Assembly (NCBI GenBank): GCA_000434915.1
Contig: FR882085.1
Span: 20,451-84,450, forward strand
Length of the DNA stretch: 64,000 nt
Origin: Ruminococcus sp. CAG:563
GTDB taxonomy: Bacteria; Bacillota; Clostridia; Oscillospirales; Acutalibacteraceae
Reading direction: 5' to 3'
Below the pieces are notes generated by a model. It did not search any database. It saw only the letters and a list, made by a program, of their open reading frames with translations, and had not been told where the DNA came from. Of the stretch, positions 59,666 to 64,000 are shown piece after piece (positions within the stretch are counted from its first letter, which is position 1; every line of letters starts with the position of its first letter). A program made the position numbers and the translations under genes.

Positions 59666-60558
59666 TTCTTAAATTTCTCCTTTACATTGGTAAGAAGAAC
59701 CGAGAAGAATGATTTCTTCTCCTTGTTTGCATTGTCGGGCAGAATGTAATCCATGAGTCTCTCCATCAAGATTCCGTCGGAAACGCCTCTCTCAAGCTCA
59801 CCGCCGCAGGCAATGGAAATCTTGCCTGTTTCTTCTGAAACAACAACGGCAACCGCGTCGCTCTTTTCGGAAATTCCGAGAGAAGCTCTGTGCCTTGTAC
59901 CCAACTCACTGCTGAGAGAATTATTATCCGTCAGCGGAAGAATACAGCCGGCCGCAACAACTCTTCCGTCACGAATTACGACACCGCCGTCGTGGAGAGC
60001 CGAATTTGGGAAAAAGAGTGCATTAATAAGCTCCCTTGAAACCTTTGCGTCAACGACTGTTCCTGTGTTGATGATATCGCCGAGCATTGTATTACGCTCA
60101 AAGATGATCAAAGCTCCGATTTTCTTATCGCTCATATCACGACACGCCTTGCATATTTCAAGCACAGCTCTTTTCTTTCTCTCATAAAGAGCGTCGCCCT
60201 GCTGTGCGCCGAAAAAGTTCAGGAAAGCAAAACGACTTCGTCCCATCGTTTCAAGCGCATGCCTTATTTCCGGCGTGAACAAAATTATAAGCACAAGAAT
60301 AAAATCACGCAGAATCGTCTTAAAGAGATATGTGCTCGCCTGCATGTTCAAAAGGCTGATTATTGCATAGATAACAGCGACGATTACAAGACCTTTAACA
60401 ATCTGAATTCCTCTTGTTTCCTTAAGCATCTTAATTGCGCTGAAAACGAGAAAAGCGACAAAGGCTATATCGAGCGTATCAGTTGTTATATTATAGGAAG
60501 AGAACAAAGCCAGCAGTCTGTCCCAAAGGACACTGACATTTTCCATTAAAGCGTTCAT
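59662..60558 (-). CDS. cdaA: Diadenylate cyclase CdaA
   Basis: A 298-residue membrane enzyme making cyclic di-AMP from two ATP. Three hydrophobic segments (about 25-90), then the DAC domain with SALHDGGVVIRDG and LGTRHRASLGISE, which hold the catalytic DG(A/G) and RHR motifs. Cyclic di-AMP controls potassium, osmolytes and wall homeostasis. Strong GGAG ribosome binding site. Confidence 0.95.
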   Translation of the reverse strand: MNALMENVSVLWDRLLALFSSYNITTDTLDIAFVAFLVFSAIKMLKETRGIQIVKGLVIVAVIYAIISLLNMQASTYLFKTILRDFILVLIILFTPEIRHALETMGRSRFAFLNFFGAQQGDALYERKKRAVLEICKACRDMSDKKIGALIIFERNTMLGDIINTGTVVDAKVSRELINALFFPNSALHDGGVVIRDGRVVAAGCILPLTDNNSLSSELGTRHRASLGISEKSDAVAVVVSEETGKISIACGGELERGVSDGILMERLMDYILPDNANKEKKSFFSVLLTNVKEKFKK

Positions 60559-60587
60559 ATTTTTCTCCGATAAACATTATTTTATTA

Positions 60588-60616
60588 ATTATAGCATATA
60601 ATTTAATTTTTATCAA
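60588..60616 (-). promoter_or_regulatory. Promoter of cdaA-cdaR
   Basis: Minus-strand TTGATA (60611-60616), a 17-base spacer and a perfect TATAAT (60588-60593). The -35 lies inside the last codons of ispF. Confidence 0.75.
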
Positions 60617-61076
60617 TAAGGCAGACACAGTGAGCTGAAATTCCTTCTCCCCTGCCCGTGAAGCCCATTTCCTCCTCGGTAGTTGCCTTAACGCTGATAT
60701 TGTCAATCGAGGTTGAAAGAGCGGCAGCGATATTCATTCTCATTTCGGGAATATACGGCTTCATCTTCGGCCTCTGAGCGATAATCGTTGCGTCAACGTT
60801 AATTACCTTATAACCGCTTTCTCTGAGCCTTTCAAAAACCCTGCGAAGAAGCACAAGACTGTCCGCATCAAGGAACTGAAGGTCATTATCAGGGAACATT
60901 CCGCCGATATCGCCCATTGCGGCTGCACCTAAAAGAGAATCGCTCACGGCGTGGAGAAGAACATCGGCGTCCGAATGACCCAAAAGGCCCTTTTCATAAG
61001 GAATTTTAACTCCGCCGACAATCAAGTCACGACCCTCAACGAGCTTATGTACATCATATCCGTGTCCTATTCTCAT
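60603..61076 (-). CDS. ispF: 2-C-methyl-D-erythritol 2,4-cyclodiphosphate synthase
   Basis: A 157-residue enzyme of the MEP isoprenoid pathway. Zinc ligands in GYDVH (residues 6-10) and [14 protein letters not shown], and the C-terminal [14 protein letters not shown]. Start overlaps the Toprim gene by 4 bases. Other MEP genes are not in the window. Confidence 0.96.
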   Translation of the reverse strand: MRIGHGYDVHKLVEGRDLIVGGVKIPYEKGLLGHSDADVLLHAVSDSLLGAAAMGDIGGMFPDNDLQFLDADSLVLLRRVFERLRESGYKVINVDATIIAQRPKMKPYIPEMRMNIAAALSTSIDNISVKATTEEEMGFTGRGEGISAHCVCLIDKN

Positions 61077-61666
61077 AAAATCTCCTCCGATTCAACAAGT
61101 CTTTTGTATTCGTCATATGTGATGAATGTGTTTAAAATATCAAGCATTGCTTTCGTTGACATTCTTTCGGGCAAATCGAGACTTTTGAGCAAAGCAGTTC
61201 TTTTCTTCTTACTTTCCGCACCGCCTGTCAATCCGTCGTCAAAAAAATCGTTAAGCGTAATTTTCTTTTTTTCTGTCGCTTTGCTTTGAGAAGTTCCGAT
61301 TCCCGCTTTGTTAAAAGCATCCTTTAATATCTCAACCGAAACGCCCTCAACGCCAAGCTTGCCCTCTTTAGAAGCCGATTCCTTGCGCTTCTCCTTGCCG
61401 TAGATATCGGGAATATAGACATTTGTAATATACTCCTTCGGCACGATTGAAGTGATGAAATTTCTGATTACAAATCCGGCTGAATCGCTGTCCGTCAGGA
61501 TTACAATACCCTTTGACTCGGCAAGCTTTCTGATAAGTTTTTGCTTATCCTTATCCTTAAAGATTCCAAAGCCCTCGGTTTCAATAATTATTCCGTCAAT
61601 CATTGACGAGAGTTTGATTTTATCGTATTTTCCCTCAACGATGATAATCCTGTCAACCTTAATCAT
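61073..61666 (-). CDS. Toprim-domain protein, ribonuclease M5-like (DUF4093)
   Basis: A 197-residue protein with a Toprim fold: [10 protein letters not shown] gives the catalytic glutamate, ILTDSDSAG the DxD pair. The C-terminal part (about 120-197) matches DUF4093, seen in RNase M5-like proteins. RNase M5 matures 5S rRNA, but this group differs and its target is not certain. It overlaps both holA and ispF by 4 bases, so it is cotranscribed. Confidence 0.8.
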   Translation of the reverse strand: MIKVDRIIIVEGKYDKIKLSSMIDGIIIETEGFGIFKDKDKQKLIRKLAESKGIVILTDSDSAGFVIRNFITSIVPKEYITNVYIPDIYGKEKRKESASKEGKLGVEGVSVEILKDAFNKAGIGTSQSKATEKKKITLNDFFDDGLTGGAESKKKRTALLKSLDLPERMSTKAMLDILNTFITYDEYKRLVESEEIL

Positions 61667-62709
61667 ATCTTTTCACCGTTTGAAACAAGAAAGAGTTTTG
61701 TAATGGTCTGCTCAAGCACAAGTCTGCCGCTGACCGAGGTTGACTTCAAGAGCCTGTCGGCATCATCGAGAACGTCAAGAAAGGTTCTCAACTGAGTAAC
61801 GGAATATTTTGAAGCGGCTCTTGCACCGTTTGTAAGCCTGAATTCCTTATTGCGATAGTTAAAATCCTTGCCTGCGTCCTCGGGTCTCAAGCCTCCGCTC
61901 GAGTAAACCTTTGCACGGTACATATCGACATATGGCGTTATAAGCGCACCGAGAATATTAATCGGCTCCTCCTTCATGGCAATGAGAGTATCGAGAATAT
62001 ACATTGCAAGGTCGCAGTTACCCGATGTCAAAGCCTTTGTGAGGTCAAATACCCTCGCCTGCACAGTCTTGACAACAACGGCGTCAATGTGCTCTTTCCC
62101 GATTTCTCCCTCTTTTCTGTAGGCGCAGATCTTGTCAAGCTCATTGATAATTACGGTCATATCGTCGCCGATCAGCGTCAGTAAATAACGTGCATTCGAT
62201 TGAGAAATCGTGCAATTTCTTGACGCCGCACCCTTTTCGATAAGCTTAATCAGCTGGTTTAGCCCTGCATGCTCAAAGGAAACCGAGCAGCCTGCCTTAT
62301 CAATTTCGGCAAGCATTTTTTTACCCTTTGCGCTTTTCATATTAACGTCGGTGCTCGGATTCGAGATAAGTATAACCGTAGTGTCGGGGATATCCGAAAT
62401 GAGCTTAAGGAACTTTTCCGAAGCGTCGGCATTGAGACTGTCTGCGGCAAAATCCTTTATCAGGATAAGGGTTCTTTCGCTCATCATCGGCAAGGCTTCG
62501 GCCGCTTGTGCAACCTTGTCAAAGTCAACTTCTTTACCGTCATATTGATGGAAATTGAAGTCGGCAAAGGCCGGATCGACAGCCTTTTTCTGAATGAGGG
62601 CGGTATAATGCCTTATAAGATATTTTTCGTCGCCGTAAAGAAAATATAAGCGAGCAAAATTTCCCGAGCTGATTTGTTTTTTAAATTCGATCTCACTCAG
62701 CTGTGGCAT
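61663..62709 (-). CDS. holA: DNA polymerase III subunit delta
   Basis: A 348-residue clamp-loader subunit. FARLYFLYGDEKYLIRHYT at the N-terminus is the delta-subunit signature, with the rest an AAA-like fold without Walker A and a helical collar. ATG 62709 chosen with GGAGGG upstream; directly follows comEC, the usual arrangement. Confidence 0.92.
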   Translation of the reverse strand: MPQLSEIEFKKQISSGNFARLYFLYGDEKYLIRHYTALIQKKAVDPAFADFNFHQYDGKEVDFDKVAQAAEALPMMSERTLILIKDFAADSLNADASEKFLKLISDIPDTTVILISNPSTDVNMKSAKGKKMLAEIDKAGCSVSFEHAGLNQLIKLIEKGAASRNCTISQSNARYLLTLIGDDMTVIINELDKICAYRKEGEIGKEHIDAVVVKTVQARVFDLTKALTSGNCDLAMYILDTLIAMKEEPINILGALITPYVDMYRAKVYSSGGLRPEDAGKDFNYRNKEFRLTNGARAASKYSVTQLRTFLDVLDDADRLLKSTSVSGRLVLEQTITKLFLVSNGEKI

Positions 62710-62710
62710 A

Positions 62711-64000
62711 TCAACCCTCCTCAACAATTATTTTATAATTATTATCCTTAATTTTTATATCAATGTTTCCGAATTCACCCGTTGAAACCAATCCGTTTTT
62801 GTCGGTCTCTCCGGATATAACAACGTTTTCAAATTCCGATTCATCATACGGCTCCGTTCCGATATAAACATCACCGACAAGGTATTCCTCGGGAACATTT
62901 TCAATGTCGTCAGCACGAAGAAGAATGCAAATCGTCACATTCTGAGCAGTGCAGTAAGCCACGCTGAAATGCTGATCGGAAACAAATTCAAGGCTTGTAT
63001 CTTTAAAAAGATTTACTTGTGCATTTGTGGCTTTTATTATTTTATCATCCGGCAAAACCGATGTCAATGAGCTGTCGATTTTGGGAACGACCAGCTTTTC
63101 GGGGTTGCTCTCTTTAATAACCGACAATACTCCCGGAGAGCTGCTGCCTTTAACGTCGGCAATCATCATATCAGACCTGGCATCATCAAGAGCCGATGAA
63201 ATGTATTTATTCCGGCTTTGAGAACAAACCAAAGCGTTTTTGCCGTCCTGCGAAATCATTACGGCAATGCTGTCATCAACATTTAATACCTCGAAATATG
63301 TATAACCGGCATAGTTAAAATGATAAAGCAAGCAACAAATCATTACAGTCATTGCACACCCTAAGCAGGAAAATCTAAATGCCGTCTTGTTCTTAAAAAC
63401 AAGAAATGAGCACGCAACAATCGCATAAAATGCAATCACGCCGTAAGTCCAGTATTCATTGGACGTATCTATTGTCGCAAGAGGCCAATGTGCAACATCT
63501 CCGACAACCTTCACAATATATTTTGCAAAACAGCCTGTCGCAACGGCAAAGAAATCGCCTGCCGCGCCGAGCGGATAAAGCAAAGCCGTGAAGCCGCCGC
63601 ATAGCATGCAAAGAGATGCAACATAAGTTATTGACAAATTTGAAAAAATCGAATAGACCGAAACATAGCCGATGAACACAATTATAAAGCCCAGTGATGC
63701 AACGGTTGCGCAAACAGAAACAAACACCGACTCAACGGCAACCTTAATTAAAGCCTTTATAAATCCGCCGTTAAGCAACGGCTCAATCCGTTTTCTAAGC
63801 CACGGATTCAACGCAACTATGCCGAAGGTTGACGAAAAGGACAGAAGAAAGCCTATGTCTGCAACAATCAACGGATTAACTATTCCGAGAATAAGTGCTG
63901 CAAAGCCGAGCGAGTTTACCGGATCGGCCTTTCGCCTGAATAAATTGCCGGCAAGAATCACCAAAAGCATAATTCCGGCTCTGCAAACAGACGGTGAAAA
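62711..64000 (-). CDS. comEC: ComEC/Rec2 competence protein, C-terminal part (partial at window edge)
   Basis: At least 430 residues, continuing beyond the right edge. It opens with FSPSVCRAGIMLL, the ComEC membrane-channel core, then about seven hydrophobic segments. ComEC moves single-stranded DNA across the membrane during transformation. The C-terminal region (last about 190 residues) corresponds in place to the usual metallo-beta-lactamase-like domain but lacks the HxHxDH motif: at that position it reads IADVKGSSSPG. The domain is therefore probably inactive as a nuclease. Confidence 0.85.
   Translation of the reverse strand, partial: FSPSVCRAGIMLLVILAGNLFRRKADPVNSLGFAALILGIVNPLIVADIGFLLSFSSTFGIVALNPWLRKRIEPLLNGGFIKALIKVAVESVFVSVCATVASLGFIIVFIGYVSVYSIFSNLSITYVASLCMLCGGFTALLYPLGAAGDFFAVATGCFAKYIVKVVGDVAHWPLATIDTSNEYWTYGVIAFYAIVACSFLVFKNKTAFRFSCLGCAMTVMICCLLYHFNYAGYTYFEVLNVDDSIAVMISQDGKNALVCSQSRNKYISSALDDARSDMMIADVKGSSSPGVLSVIKESNPEKLVVPKIDSSLTSVLPDDKIIKATNAQVNLFKDTSLEFVSDQHFSVAYCTAQNVTICILLRADDIENVPEEYLVGDVYIGTEPYDESEFENVVISGETDKNGLVSTGEFGNIDIKIKDNNYKIIVEEG

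Noticed and set aside
1..64000. tRNA, rRNA, CRISPR, insertion sequence or prophage
   Set aside because: Intergenic regions are all under about 200 bases and contain only promoters and terminators; no repeats arrays, transposase or integrase were seen.

Overview
The window reads as chromosomal DNA from an anaerobic, endospore-forming Clostridia member, most likely an Oscillospirales/Ruminococcaceae-type gut organism. The evidence is sporulation genes (spoVAC, spoVAD, spoIIR, spoVM, gerW), a class III anaerobic ribonucleotide reductase, a reverse-order rubrerythrin next to a PerR-type regulator, a dockerin-bearing secreted protein and moderate GC content. The taxon is an inference; there is no rRNA gene. 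I saw no tRNA, rRNA, CRISPR array, insertion sequence or prophage. No gene-free stretch exceeds about 200 bases.

Left part (1-24 kb), mostly short operons. 1-3.2 kb: nrdG, then nrdD fused to a glutaredoxin-like domain, then the first codons of a probable trxB, with tandem NrdR-like boxes on the nrdD promoter. 3.3-5.1 kb: a TPR protein overlapping a DUF4037 nucleotidyltransferase-fold protein. 5.2-9.6 kb: exported metallophosphoesterases, a beta-propeller-like protein and a lysophospholipase-like hydrolase. 9.7-11.8 kb: spoVAC, spoVAD, a 52-residue membrane ORF where spoVAE would be expected, and a SecB-like chaperone. 11.9-15.9 kb: a dockerin protein, a radical SAM activase-like enzyme, and a cyclophilin lipoprotein-alr-ybaK operon. 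16-20.4 kb: a PASTA protein whose kinase domain has lost its catalytic residues, an alpha/beta hydrolase, perR-rubrerythrin and a small lipoprotein. 20.5-24 kb: a sugar-type operon (GPH transporter, YdjC/ChbG deacetylase, DUF2804).

Middle (24-34 kb): one co-directional string of a metallophosphoesterase, MMPL transporter, coiled-coil lipoprotein, family 2 glycosyltransferase, small unknown protein, GH2 glycosidase, WYL regulator and spoIIR. A 43-base inverted repeat touches the spoIIR start codon and takes in its ribosome binding site.

Right part (34-58 kb): about 27 minus-strand genes with overlaps or tiny gaps. They run from a VCBS lipoprotein and a two-component system through DUF1385, prmC, an M50 protease, scpA/scpB, DUF2953, gerW, a DacF-type carboxypeptidase and a pseudouridine synthase, then yicC-remA-gmk-rpoZ-priA-def-fmt-(zinc peptidase)-rsmB-rlmN-prpC-prkC-rsgA, to a small membrane ORF and a 29-residue spoVM. 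The order from yicC to spoVM closely follows Bacillus subtilis, which supports the call of the very small spoVM. The cluster joins translation, replication restart, chromosome segregation, PASTA kinase/phosphatase signalling and spore coat assembly.

Right end (58-64 kb): cdaA-cdaR for cyclic di-AMP, then comEC (cut by the window edge), holA, a Toprim protein and ispF. The ComEC C-terminal domain lacks the usual metal-binding motif.

No single element is an obvious new defence or mobile system. The best candidates for undescribed biology are the PASTA pseudokinase, the hairpin at spoIIR, the 52-residue ORF beside spoVAD, the SecB-like protein, the TPR-DUF4037 pair and the metallophosphoesterase/MMPL envelope operon.
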